From positions 744,001 through 808,000 of the forward strand of contig JBGAGE010000001.1 in assembly GCA_044226865.1 (NCBI GenBank): DNA of 64,000 nt, read 5' to 3'. The position numbers and the translations under genes were made by a program. The stretch comes from TMP-86 sp044226865. GTDB lineage: Bacteria; Pseudomonadota; Gammaproteobacteria; Steroidobacterales; Steroidobacteraceae. Below are positions 49,162-57,384 of this stretch, piece after piece. How positions within the stretch are numbered: position 1 is the first letter of the stretch; each line of letters starts with the position of its first letter. The notes beneath the pieces were generated by a model. That model was not told where the DNA came from, searched no databases, and saw only the letters and a list, made by a program, of their open reading frames with translations.

Positions 49162-50322
49162 TCAGGCGAAGCGCGCGGGCGGGGAGGCCAGCTTCACTTC
49201 GGGGATCTTCTCCCGCAGCAGGTTGTGGAATTCGAGCATCCAGCATTCCAGTGTGGACAATGGTCCCGGCTGGTAGCTGCTGGAGGCAAGACCGCGTTGC
49301 ACGCGCGCGCACAAGTGACGGTCTTCCGCGTTGATCCCCATGTTCAGGCGCGCTCCCAGCCAGCGCAGCAGCTTCATGTCGCGCCGGTCGTCGGGAAGCC
49401 CGTAGATGCCGCCACGGATCTGGCAGCGGCCCGGACTCAAGGGCAGCAACTGGAAGAAGTCCATCTGCTCGGGAAACACGTCGATGCCGAGGTTCGGCAG
49501 CATGCTGTAGAAGCGCCAGCAGCCGCGATCCTTCTCCGGCAGGTGAGTGGCGGTCTTGCGCACCAGGCCGTGGTACATGCGCTCCGACCAGCGCGGCGAG
49601 GGCGTCTCGCGCAGCCAGCTGGTGCCGCGCGCGATGCCGGGCACGGAAGCCGTGTCGTCGAAATCCGGCGTGAACATGCGGTTCAACGCCGGGTGCCCGA
49701 TGGGCACGTGGTAGGACTCGAGGTAGTTGTCCATGGCGATCTTCCAATCCGCCTCCCAAACCTCGAAGTAGAAGGGCGCGATGGGCACCATCTTGTCGAA
49801 TTGGTAGGGCGCCAGTTCCGCGGCGAGACCTCCCCAGATTTCGCCGGGCGGTGGCGGGTTGCCGGCGAGGCATACCCAGACGAAACCCAGCGCCTTTTCC
49901 ACGCGCACGGGTTTCAGGCCATGCGTGGAGCGGTCCAGGTTCGGGAAGGTGTCCTTCAAGGGAAGGCCGATCAACGAGCCATCATGCTTGTACGACCAGC
50001 CATGATAGGGGCAGGTGATGGCGCCGGGGCAATTGCCGCGCTCGTCCACGATGCGCGCACCGCGATGCCGGCAGACATTGTGGAACGCACGCACCTCGCC
50101 GTCACGGTCACGCACCGCGAACACGCTCTCGTTGCCGATGTCGAGCGTCACATAGTCCCCGGCATGCGGGATGTCGCTGAGGTGGCAGACGATCTGCCAG
50201 CTGGGCATCAGGATCCGCTGCATCTCCAGGCGATGCATGTCGGCGTTGTTGTATACCCAGGCGGGCAGGGCCCGTGGCGAGGAGGCGATGCCGCTGTTGT
50301 CTTGCACGACGCTCAGGCTCAT
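49162..50322 (-). CDS. Rieske non-haem iron oxygenase, quaternary-amine type
   Basis: 386 residues, alpha subunit only. The Rieske ligands are Cys84-x-His86 (CRH) and Cys104-x2-His107 (CPYH). The mononuclear iron motif is N199-Y-L-E202-S-Y-H205-x4-H210. Glu202 occupies the bridging position, which is Asp in naphthalene dioxygenase but Glu in carnitine monooxygenase CntA and, as I recall, other quaternary-ammonium enzymes. This supports N-demethylation or C-N cleavage of a betaine-like substrate. No reductase partner is adjacent. Divergent from the aminotransferase with duplicated palindromes between. Confidence 0.9.
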   Translation of the reverse strand: MSLSVVQDNSGIASSPRALPAWVYNNADMHRLEMQRILMPSWQIVCHLSDIPHAGDYVTLDIGNESVFAVRDRDGEVRAFHNVCRHRGARIVDERGNCPGAITCPYHGWSYKHDGSLIGLPLKDTFPNLDRSTHGLKPVRVEKALGFVWVCLAGNPPPPGEIWGGLAAELAPYQFDKMVPIAPFYFEVWEADWKIAMDNYLESYHVPIGHPALNRMFTPDFDDTASVPGIARGTSWLRETPSPRWSERMYHGLVRKTATHLPEKDRGCWRFYSMLPNLGIDVFPEQMDFFQLLPLSPGRCQIRGGIYGLPDDRRDMKLLRWLGARLNMGINAEDRHLCARVQRGLASSSYQPGPLSTLECWMLEFHNLLREKIPEVKLASPPARFA

Positions 50323-50350
50323 GGGGTTTTCCTCAGCTGCGGGGCCGGTG

Positions 50351-50366
50351 TTATATGGTCATTCAA
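50351..50366. promoter_or_regulatory. Operator-like palindrome, copy 1 (Rieske side)
   Basis: TTATATG-GT-CATTCAA. Left arm is identical to copy 2 at 50452-50467, the spacer length is the same and the right arm differs at two positions. It touches the -10 of the Rieske promoter (50365-50370), a good position for repression. Likely bound by one of the two BetI-like TetR regulators. Confidence 0.55.
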
Positions 50367-50394
50367 TTTACTCTCGACCGGCATCGCTTGGCAA
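50365..50394 (-). promoter_or_regulatory. Candidate promoter for the Rieske oxygenase
   Basis: Minus strand TTGCCA (50394-50389), 18-nt spacer, TAAATT (50370-50365). It mirrors the plus-strand promoter; both -35 elements are the arms of TTGGCAA-N10-TTGCCAA (50388-50411). Confidence 0.5.
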
Positions 50395-50404
50395 GTCGCA
50401 GAAG

Positions 50405-50434
50405 TTGCCAAAATGCCTATGTTTTTAGTAATAT
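50405..50434 (+). promoter_or_regulatory. Candidate promoter for the aminotransferase operon
   Basis: TTGCCA (50405-50410), 18-nt spacer, TAATAT (50429-50434), with the second palindrome starting 17 nt after the -10. It drives the run 50531-57374 or beyond. The -35 is an arm of the 24-bp inverted repeat at 50388-50411. Confidence 0.5.
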
Positions 50435-50451
50435 TGCCTAACCCATTGATG

Positions 50452-50467
50452 TTATATGAACATATAA
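50452..50467. promoter_or_regulatory. Operator-like palindrome, copy 2 (aminotransferase side)
   Basis: TTATATG-AA-CATATAA, perfect 7-bp arms, in an AT-rich island (50401-50470) unlike the surrounding GC-rich DNA. Located just downstream of the expected transcription start of the aminotransferase operon. Confidence 0.6.
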
Positions 50468-50530
50468 ATCAGTGGACTTCCAGGGCTCCCCGGTGGTAGC
50501 GTCACCGGCACAATAACCTAGGAGGACGCC

Positions 50531-51862
50531 ATGTCCCGTGATCTCACCAAGAGCCATGCGCATTTCCAGCGCGCGCTGAAGAAGCTGCCGTTGGGCGTGG
50601 CGTCCAATTTCCGCTACTGGGGCGAGGACCGCACCATCTACGTCAAGCACGGCCGCGGCGCGCGCGTCACCGATCTCGACGACAACGTGTACGTGGACTA
50701 CCGGCTGGGATATGGCCCCGCCATCCTCGGTTACGCGGACCCGCGCGTGGACGCGGCCGCCATCGAGGGCATGAAGGTGGGCGGTGTGTTCGCGCTGTCC
50801 ACGGAGCGCGAGCTGAGCGTCGCGGAGAAGATCTCGCGCATGGTGCCGGCCGCCGAGCTGGTGCGCTATTCCAACTCCGGCACCGAGGCCGTGATGGCGG
50901 GGCTGCGCCTGGCGCGCGCCTACACCGGCCGTGACGATTACGTGATCCTGGAAGGCAGTTACCACGGCTTGTTCGATGCCGCGATGTGGTTCACGCCAAT
51001 GGAGCAGTGGAGCAGCGTCGGCGATCCCGAGGTCAAGCCCTACAGCGAAGGCGTGCCGCTGGCCACCCGGAGCTTCGCGCACTTCGTGCAGGCGAACGAT
51101 GCCAACCAGCTCGAGGATGTGTTCAAGCGCAAGGGCGACCGCCTCGCCTGCATGCTCATCGAGCCCATCATGGGCAACTGCCTGGGGATTTCCGCGGAGC
51201 CCGAATACCTCAAGCTGGCGCGCCAGCTGTGTGACAAATACGGCGTGCTGTTGTTCATCGACGAGGTGAAGACGGGTTTTCGCGTCGCCCGCGGCGGTGT
51301 GCAGGAGCTGTACGGCGTGCATGCCGACATCTGCACCTTCGCCAAGGCGGTGGCCAACGGCTACCCCATTTCGATTCTTGCCGGGCGGGAGCGCATCATG
51401 CGCAAGCTCGGCAAGGGCGTGGCGCATGGCGGCACCTACACGGCGCATGCCGTGTCGCTGGCGGCGGCCGAGAAGACCCTGGAGATCCTCGAGACCACGG
51501 ATGCGCTGGAGCGCATCGCGGATTACGGCACGCGCCTGCGCGCCGGCATGCGCGCGGTGCTCAATGCGCGCGGCATCGCGCACAGCTTCGTCGGCCACCC
51601 TTCAATGAGCGGGTTGTATTTCGCGGCCGAACCGCCGCGCAATTACCGTGCGTGGAAGGGCAGCGATTACTCTTTCTACGATGCCATGGCGAAGGTGCTG
51701 CACGATGAGAAGATCCTGTGCGAGCCGGATTCGCGCGAGCCATGGTTCATCTGTGCGGCGCACGATGAGTCCTGCCTCAAGGATACGCTGGGCGCGTTTG
51801 AAATCGCGGTGGACCAGACCCTGCAGTCGGGCCGGGTGAAGTCCGACAAAGCCTCCGCTTGA
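50531..51862 (+). CDS. Class III PLP-dependent aminotransferase (GSA aminomutase-like)
   Basis: 443 residues. The PLP lysine is in CTFAKAVANGYPISILAG, the cofactor-binding SNSGTEAVMAGLRLARAY and LLFIDEVKTGFR blocks are present, and the N-terminal LPLGVASNFRYWGEDRTIYV resembles glutamate-1-semialdehyde aminomutases and omega-transaminases. It could transaminate an omega-amine to an aldehyde for the aldehyde dehydrogenase nearby. A strong Shine-Dalgarno TAGGAGG lies 6 nt before the ATG. First gene of a tightly packed operon; its stop overlaps the next TTG start. Confidence 0.9.
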   Translation: MSRDLTKSHAHFQRALKKLPLGVASNFRYWGEDRTIYVKHGRGARVTDLDDNVYVDYRLGYGPAILGYADPRVDAAAIEGMKVGGVFALSTERELSVAEKISRMVPAAELVRYSNSGTEAVMAGLRLARAYTGRDDYVILEGSYHGLFDAAMWFTPMEQWSSVGDPEVKPYSEGVPLATRSFAHFVQANDANQLEDVFKRKGDRLACMLIEPIMGNCLGISAEPEYLKLARQLCDKYGVLLFIDEVKTGFRVARGGVQELYGVHADICTFAKAVANGYPISILAGRERIMRKLGKGVAHGGTYTAHAVSLAAAEKTLEILETTDALERIADYGTRLRAGMRAVLNARGIAHSFVGHPSMSGLYFAAEPPRNYRAWKGSDYSFYDAMAKVLHDEKILCEPDSREPWFICAAHDESCLKDTLGAFEIAVDQTLQSGRVKSDKASA

Positions 51863-53451
51863 CGCAGGCGGACGTCATCGTCGTCGGCGCGGGCCATAAC
51901 GGGCTGGTGACGGCCTGTTATCTCGCGCGTGCAGGGCTCAAGGTGCTGGTGCTGGAGCGCAGCGACATGGTGGGCGGCGCGGCCGTCAGCCGGCAGCTGT
52001 ATCCGGATTTCACCTACTCGAACTGCTCCTACGTGTGCAGCCTGCTGCGGCCGGAGATCATCCGTTACCTGGAATTGCCGCGCTTCGGGTTGCAGGTGAT
52101 CCCGTACGAGGGCGGCTGCACCATGATGCAGGGTGGCGGGCACCTGGCCGTGTACGACAACCACGATGCCTTCCGCCGCGAGATCGCACGCCACTCCAAG
52201 CGCGATGCGGAGGCCTATGGCCGTTATTCGCGCGATGTCATGCGGCAGTGCAAGTTCATCAAGCCGCTGCTGATGCGCGAGCCGCCCGATCCCACCTCGT
52301 TCAAGCCGCGCGACATCCAGGAGCTGTTGTTCCTGGGCAAGCGCTTCCATTCCATGGGGGAGAAGCGCATGTACGACACGCTGCGCTTCTGGACCATGAG
52401 CGCGGCTGATTTCCTCGACGAGTATTTCGAGAGCGAGATCGTCAAGGCGCATTTCTCCGGCAGTTCGATCATCGGCACCGCCCTGGGCCCGCGCTCGCCG
52501 GGCTCGGCCTACGTGCTGCTGCATCACTACATGGGCGACATCGACGATACCGTCGGCGCCTGGGGCTTTGCCCGCGGCGGCATGGGCGCCATCACCAAGG
52601 CGCTGGCCGCCTCGTTCGAGGAAAGCGGCGGCAGCATCCGCGTATCCTCGCCGGTGGCGAAGATCCTGGTGCGCAACGAACGTGCCGTGGGCGTGCGCCT
52701 GGCCGACGGCGAGGAGATCTTCGCCTCGCGCATCGTCTCCAACATGGACGTGAAGCGCACCTTCCTGGGCGCGATGGACGAGACCGACCTGCCGTCCGAC
52801 TTCGTGCGGCAAGTGCGCAACTTCAAGATCCGCGGTTCCTCGGGCAAGCTCAACATCGCGCTCGACGGCCTGCCCAGTTTCCCCGCCATTCCGCCCGGCT
52901 CGCCCTGCATCCGTGGCGACATGCACGTCACCGACACCATCGAGATGGTGGAGCGGGCCTACGATGACTGGAAGGCCGGCCGCTGGTCGCGCGCGCCGTA
53001 TGTCGACATGCTGATCCCGACGCAGATCGATCCGACCATGACGCCCAACGGCAAGCACTACATGTCGGTGTTCGTGCAGTACTGCCCGTACAAGCTTAGC
53101 AGTGGCGACTGGACGGCCGAGAAGCGCCAGGCTTTCGGCAACACCGTCATCGATGCGATTGCGCAGCACAGCCCCGACTTCAAGAAGCTGATCCTGCACG
53201 CCGAGATCCGCACGCCCTGGGACATCGAGAACGAGGTGGGCCTGACCGAAGGCAACATCTTCCAGGGCGAGCTCACCCTCGACCAATTGCTGTTCAACCG
53301 CCCGATTCCGGGCTATGCGCAGTACCGGGCGCCGGTGAAGAACCTCTACATGTGCGGCTCGAGCACCCATCCCGGCGGCGGGGTGATGGGCGCGCCCGGC
53401 GCCAATGCAGCGCGCGTCATCCTGCGCGACGCCGGCGCGCAACGGCATTGA
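51859..53451 (+). CDS. CrtI/PYROXD2-like FAD oxidoreductase A
   Basis: 530 residues, TTG start (TTGA overlaps the aminotransferase stop). The FAD-binding VVGAGHNGLVTACYLARAG is at the N-terminus and the C-terminal flavin motif is LYMCGSSTHPGGGVMGAPG. The family is phytoene-desaturase-like but these non-carotenoid members act on unknown substrates. It is a paralogue of the next gene: both contain AVGVRLADGEEI. In this context an amine or alkyl-chain dehydrogenase is likelier than a carotenoid enzyme. Confidence 0.85.
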   Translation: MTQADVIVVGAGHNGLVTACYLARAGLKVLVLERSDMVGGAAVSRQLYPDFTYSNCSYVCSLLRPEIIRYLELPRFGLQVIPYEGGCTMMQGGGHLAVYDNHDAFRREIARHSKRDAEAYGRYSRDVMRQCKFIKPLLMREPPDPTSFKPRDIQELLFLGKRFHSMGEKRMYDTLRFWTMSAADFLDEYFESEIVKAHFSGSSIIGTALGPRSPGSAYVLLHHYMGDIDDTVGAWGFARGGMGAITKALAASFEESGGSIRVSSPVAKILVRNERAVGVRLADGEEIFASRIVSNMDVKRTFLGAMDETDLPSDFVRQVRNFKIRGSSGKLNIALDGLPSFPAIPPGSPCIRGDMHVTDTIEMVERAYDDWKAGRWSRAPYVDMLIPTQIDPTMTPNGKHYMSVFVQYCPYKLSSGDWTAEKRQAFGNTVIDAIAQHSPDFKKLILHAEIRTPWDIENEVGLTEGNIFQGELTLDQLLFNRPIPGYAQYRAPVKNLYMCGSSTHPGGGVMGAPGANAARVILRDAGAQRH

Positions 53452-53453
53452 CC

Positions 53454-55010
53454 ATGGCGAAGAAAACCGACTGCGTGATCATCGGCGGCGGCCACAACGG
53501 CCTGGTGTGCGCGGCCTACCTGGCGCGCGCCGGCCGCTCGGTGCTGGTGCTGGAGGCGGCCGCGCAGGTGGGCGGTGCGGCGGTCACGCGGGAGTTTGCG
53601 CCGGGATTCAAGGCCCCGGCGGTGGCCCACCTGCTGCACATGTTCCCAGTGGACATCCTGCGCGAGCTGCAGCTCGCGCGCCATGGCTTGCAAACCGCGG
53701 CCGCGTCATTGCCGAGCCTGGCCTTGAGCGCCACGGCCGCGCCGCTGCGGCTGGATGCGGCCGGGCTGGCGGCCGCCGGATCGCCGGACGCCGCGTCATT
53801 CGCCGCATTCCAGGCGCAGATGCGGCGCTTTGCCGCCGTCCTGTACACGGCGTTGGCTGCGCCGCCGCCGCGGCTGGGCACCGATGCGACCAAGGACAAG
53901 CTGGCCCTGCTGCGGCTCGGCTGGCAGATCCGCAAACTGGGCAAGCGCGACATGCGCGAGCTGCTGCGCATCGGCGGCATGAATGCCTACGATCTCATCG
54001 ACGAGCATTTCCGCAGCGATGCCGTGCGCGGTGCCCTGGCGCTGGATGCGACGCTGGGCGCAAATGCCGGCCCGCGCACTCCCGGCACCGTGCTCACGCT
54101 GCTGTATCGACTGGCATGCGAAGGGGCGGGCGGCAACGCCGTGCAGGCCGTGCAGGGTGGTATCGGCGCCGTGTCGCAGGCATTGGCGGCCGCGGCAAAG
54201 GCGGCGGGCGCCGAGGTGCGCGTGAATGCGCCGGTGGCCTCGATCATGGTTGATGCCGACCGCGCCGTCGGTGTGCGCCTGGCGGATGGCGAGGAAATCA
54301 GCGCCGGCTGCGTGATTTCCAGTGCCGACCCCAAGACCACGTTCCTGCAACTTCTCGGCGCGCGCCATCAGGACACCGGCTTCGTGCGATCGGTGCGGCA
54401 CCTGCGCACGCAGGGACTGGCGGCGAAGCTCCACCTGGCACTGTCCTCGGCGCCGGCATTCACGGGCCTGGCCGCCGCTGATCTGGGTGCGCGGCTGTTG
54501 ATCGCGCCGTCGCTGGATCATGTGGAGCTTGCGTTCAATCATTCCAAGTACGGCGAATTCTCGCAAGACCCGGTGCTCGAGCTGCACCTGCCGACCGCGC
54601 ACGATGCCACGCTCGCGCCTGCGGGCAAGCATGTGCTGTCCGCCGTGGTGCAGTACGCGCCCCACGCGCTCAAGGGTGGATGGGACGATGCCGCGCGGCG
54701 GCGATTCATCGATGCTTGCCTTGGCAGCATCGAACGGGTGGCGCCGGGAATGGCGCAGCAGGTGGAGGCGGTGGAATTGCTGACGCCTGCGGATATCGAA
54801 GCCCAGTTTCGCATCAGCGGCGGGCATTGGCATCACGCCGAGTTTGCCTTCGACCAGTTCTTCATGGTCAGGCCCGTGCCCGGCGCGACGCAATACGCCA
54901 CGCCCATGGACGGCCTGTACCTGTGCGGCGCGGGCTCGCATCCAGGCGGCGGCGTCACCGGTCTGCCCGGCCGCCTGGCTGCGCGGCGCGTGTTGGAAGG
55001 AGTGGCCTGA
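53454..55010 (+). CDS. CrtI/PYROXD2-like FAD oxidoreductase B
   Basis: 518 residues, starting 2 bp after its paralogue. FAD-binding IIGGGHNGLVCAAYLARAG and the C-terminal CGAGSHPGGGVTGLPG are intact, so it should be active. It is more Ala-rich and diverged from copy A in the middle region (about 90-200), suggesting different roles or a heterodimer rather than recent duplication. Substrate unknown. Confidence 0.85.
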   Translation: MAKKTDCVIIGGGHNGLVCAAYLARAGRSVLVLEAAAQVGGAAVTREFAPGFKAPAVAHLLHMFPVDILRELQLARHGLQTAAASLPSLALSATAAPLRLDAAGLAAAGSPDAASFAAFQAQMRRFAAVLYTALAAPPPRLGTDATKDKLALLRLGWQIRKLGKRDMRELLRIGGMNAYDLIDEHFRSDAVRGALALDATLGANAGPRTPGTVLTLLYRLACEGAGGNAVQAVQGGIGAVSQALAAAAKAAGAEVRVNAPVASIMVDADRAVGVRLADGEEISAGCVISSADPKTTFLQLLGARHQDTGFVRSVRHLRTQGLAAKLHLALSSAPAFTGLAAADLGARLLIAPSLDHVELAFNHSKYGEFSQDPVLELHLPTAHDATLAPAGKHVLSAVVQYAPHALKGGWDDAARRRFIDACLGSIERVAPGMAQQVEAVELLTPADIEAQFRISGGHWHHAEFAFDQFFMVRPVPGATQYATPMDGLYLCGAGSHPGGGVTGLPGRLAARRVLEGVA

Positions 55011-55012
55011 CC

Positions 55013-56221
55013 ATGATCGATGATCCCGCCAGCCTCACGCATTTCCGCCAGCCGCTGCTGAAGTCTCCCTTCCACGAGGTTTCCCGATCCTTATCGCAGG
55101 TGGATCGCTTCGTGGCCTGGGCGGGCTACACCACGGTCGATGTGTTCACGAGCGTGGACCAGGAATATTTCGCGGTGCGCAACGCCGTGACGCTGTTCGA
55201 CCTGACGCCCATGGTCAAGTACAGGATCAGCGGCGCCGATGCGCAGGCCTACTTGAACCGCCTGGTGACGCGTGACGTCGCCAAGCTCAAAACCGGCCGC
55301 GTCATGTACTGCGTGTGGTGCAACGATGAAGGCCACATCATCGACGATGGCACGATCTTCCGCCTCGGCCCGCAGGAATTCCGGCTGTGCACCGCCGAGC
55401 GCCAGCTCGACTGGCTGCTCGATTCCGCCTTCGGTTTCGAGGTGACGGTGGAGGAAGTGACCGAGCAGATCGCCGCGCTGGCGGTACAGGGCCCCACCTC
55501 CTGCGCCACGCTCAAGTCCGCCGGGCTTGCCGGCATCGAAACGATGAAGCCGTTCGAGTGCGCCGAGTTCCAGGTCGACGGCATGCCGGTCATGGCCTCG
55601 CGCACCGGCTTCACCGGCGACCTCGGATATGAGATCTGGATGCAACCCCAACATGCCGAGAGCATCTGGAATCGCCTGATGCAGGCCGGCCGCACGCGCG
55701 GCATCCGCGCCATCGGCTCGCTGGCTTTGAACATGGTGCGGCTGGAGGCCGGTTTCCTCAGCCCCAACGTGGATTTCGTGTCCGCCGAGCACACGCTGCG
55801 CCTGGGCCGTGACCGCTCGCCGCTGGAACTCGGACTGGAATGGCTCGTCGACCTCGACAAGGGGCATTTCACCGGGCGGCGGGCGCTGCTGGCGGAGAAG
55901 CGCCGCGGCCTCGCGCGCATGCTGGTGGGCCTGGATGTCGAGGGCAACAAGCCGGCCGCCAATGCATTGCTGTACCTGGACAAGGAAGGGCGGCAGGAGG
56001 CGGGCAGCGTGACCTCTGCCATGTGGTCACCGACTTGCAAGCGCAACATCGCACTTGCTATGGTCGACGCGCCGCATTTTCGAAAAGGATCGGTGCTGTG
56101 GGCGGAGATCTACCTGAACCGCGAGCTGGTGTGGGAACGCCGCATGGTGAAGGCCACCGTGGTGGACAAGCCGTTCTTCGCGCCCGCCAGGCGCCGGGCC
56201 ACACCACCCGCCGACTTCTGA
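55013..56221 (+). CDS. GcvT-like aminomethyltransferase / folate-dependent demethylase
   Basis: 402 residues. GcvT fold shown by YFAVRNAVTLFDLTPMVKY, NRLVTRDV, GHIIDDGTIFRL, TGFTGDLGYEIW and the C-terminal barrel with GSVTSAMWSPTCKRNIALAMV. Family members pass one-carbon units from methylated amines or sulfonium compounds to tetrahydrofolate (GcvT, DmdA, the C-terminal parts of dimethylglycine oxidases). No glycine cleavage partners are nearby. A demethylase role in the amine module is therefore inferred. Confidence 0.85.
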   Translation: MIDDPASLTHFRQPLLKSPFHEVSRSLSQVDRFVAWAGYTTVDVFTSVDQEYFAVRNAVTLFDLTPMVKYRISGADAQAYLNRLVTRDVAKLKTGRVMYCVWCNDEGHIIDDGTIFRLGPQEFRLCTAERQLDWLLDSAFGFEVTVEEVTEQIAALAVQGPTSCATLKSAGLAGIETMKPFECAEFQVDGMPVMASRTGFTGDLGYEIWMQPQHAESIWNRLMQAGRTRGIRAIGSLALNMVRLEAGFLSPNVDFVSAEHTLRLGRDRSPLELGLEWLVDLDKGHFTGRRALLAEKRRGLARMLVGLDVEGNKPAANALLYLDKEGRQEAGSVTSAMWSPTCKRNIALAMVDAPHFRKGSVLWAEIYLNRELVWERRMVKATVVDKPFFAPARRRATPPADF

Positions 56222-56228
56222 TCCGCAG

Positions 56229-57374
56229 GTGATCGCCTCCAAGCTCCAGGCAAATCCCGACCGGCCGTGGCTGGATCCCAACGCCACGCCGCAAATCGTC
56301 ATCGAGGGTGTGAGCAAGACCTTTGGCGGCTTCACCGCCGTCGATAACGTTTCCTTGCGTATCTACAAGGGCGAGATGTTCGCGCTGGTCGGCGCTTCCG
56401 GTTGCGGCAAGACCACGCTGCTGCGCATGCTGGCCGGCTTTGCCCGGCCCAGTTCCGGCCGCATCCTCATCGATGGCGTGGACATGACGGACGTGCCGCC
56501 GTACGAGCGGCCCGTCAACATGATGTTCCAATCCTACGCGTTGTTTCCGCACATGACGGTGGAGCAGAACGTGGGCTACGGGCTGCGCACCCTGCAACTG
56601 CCGCGCGAAACGCAGCGCGAGCGCATCCAGGAAGCGCTCGACATGGTGCAGCTGGGCGCCCTCGGCAAGCGCAAGCCGCACCAGCTCTCCGGGGGACAAC
56701 GCCAGCGCGTGGCGCTGGCGCGCGCCCTGATCCGCCGTCCCAAGGTGCTGCTGCTGGATGAGCCGCTGAGCGCGCTCGATAAGAAGCTGCGCGAGCAGAC
56801 GCAGTTCGAGCTGATGAACATCCAGTACAAGGTGGGCATCACCTTCGTGTTCGTGACCCATGACCAGGACGAGGCCATGGCGCTGTCGACGCGCATCGCG
56901 GTCATGAACCGGGGCCAGACCATCCAGGTGGACACGCCCGCCCGGATCTACGAATTCCCCCGTGACCGCTTCGTGGCCGACTTCATCGGCACCACCAACC
57001 TGTTCGAGGGCCGGGTGAGCGCCTGTGAGCCGGGGATGATCACCGTGGAGTGCGCGGAAACCGGCGGCAACCTGCTGGTGGATGATGCCGGGCGCTTTGC
57101 CATCGGCCAACGGGTGTGGCTGGCGCTGCGGCCCGAGAAGATCCGCCTGAGCCGTGAGCCGCCACCCGACAGCCGCGTCAACCGCCTGAAGGGCACGGTG
57201 TGGGAACTGGGTTACCTGGGCAACCGCTCCACCTATCGCATCAAGACCGAAAGCGGCAAGATCGTCACGGTGTTCCTGCAGAATGAGCGGCGCGAGTCGG
57301 AACTGCAGATCGACTGGAGCGATGAGGTCTGGCTCAGTTGGACCGCCAATGGCGCGGTGTTGTTGCAATCGTGA
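56229..57374 (+). CDS. PotG/PotA-like ABC transporter ATPase
   Basis: 381 residues, GTG start 7 bp after the GcvT-like gene. Walker A GASGCGKTT, signature LSGGQRQRVALARAL, Walker B VLLLDEPLSALD and a C-terminal TOBE-like domain (about 290-381). Polyamine-type import ATPase that would energise the PotH/PotI-like permeases at 42734-44493. Its place in the catabolic operon links transport to the breakdown genes. Confidence 0.93.
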   Translation: MIASKLQANPDRPWLDPNATPQIVIEGVSKTFGGFTAVDNVSLRIYKGEMFALVGASGCGKTTLLRMLAGFARPSSGRILIDGVDMTDVPPYERPVNMMFQSYALFPHMTVEQNVGYGLRTLQLPRETQRERIQEALDMVQLGALGKRKPHQLSGGQRQRVALARALIRRPKVLLLDEPLSALDKKLREQTQFELMNIQYKVGITFVFVTHDQDEAMALSTRIAVMNRGQTIQVDTPARIYEFPRDRFVADFIGTTNLFEGRVSACEPGMITVECAETGGNLLVDDAGRFAIGQRVWLALRPEKIRLSREPPPDSRVNRLKGTVWELGYLGNRSTYRIKTESGKIVTVFLQNERRESELQIDWSDEVWLSWTANGAVLLQS

Positions 57375-57384
57375 GGGGAGGGGG

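Noticed and set aside
51859..55010. Carotenoid desaturases (crtI/crtD) of the PGC
   Set aside because: The fold is shared, but the genes are 30 kb from the PGC, in an amine operon, with PYROXD2-like features and no other crt gene nearby.
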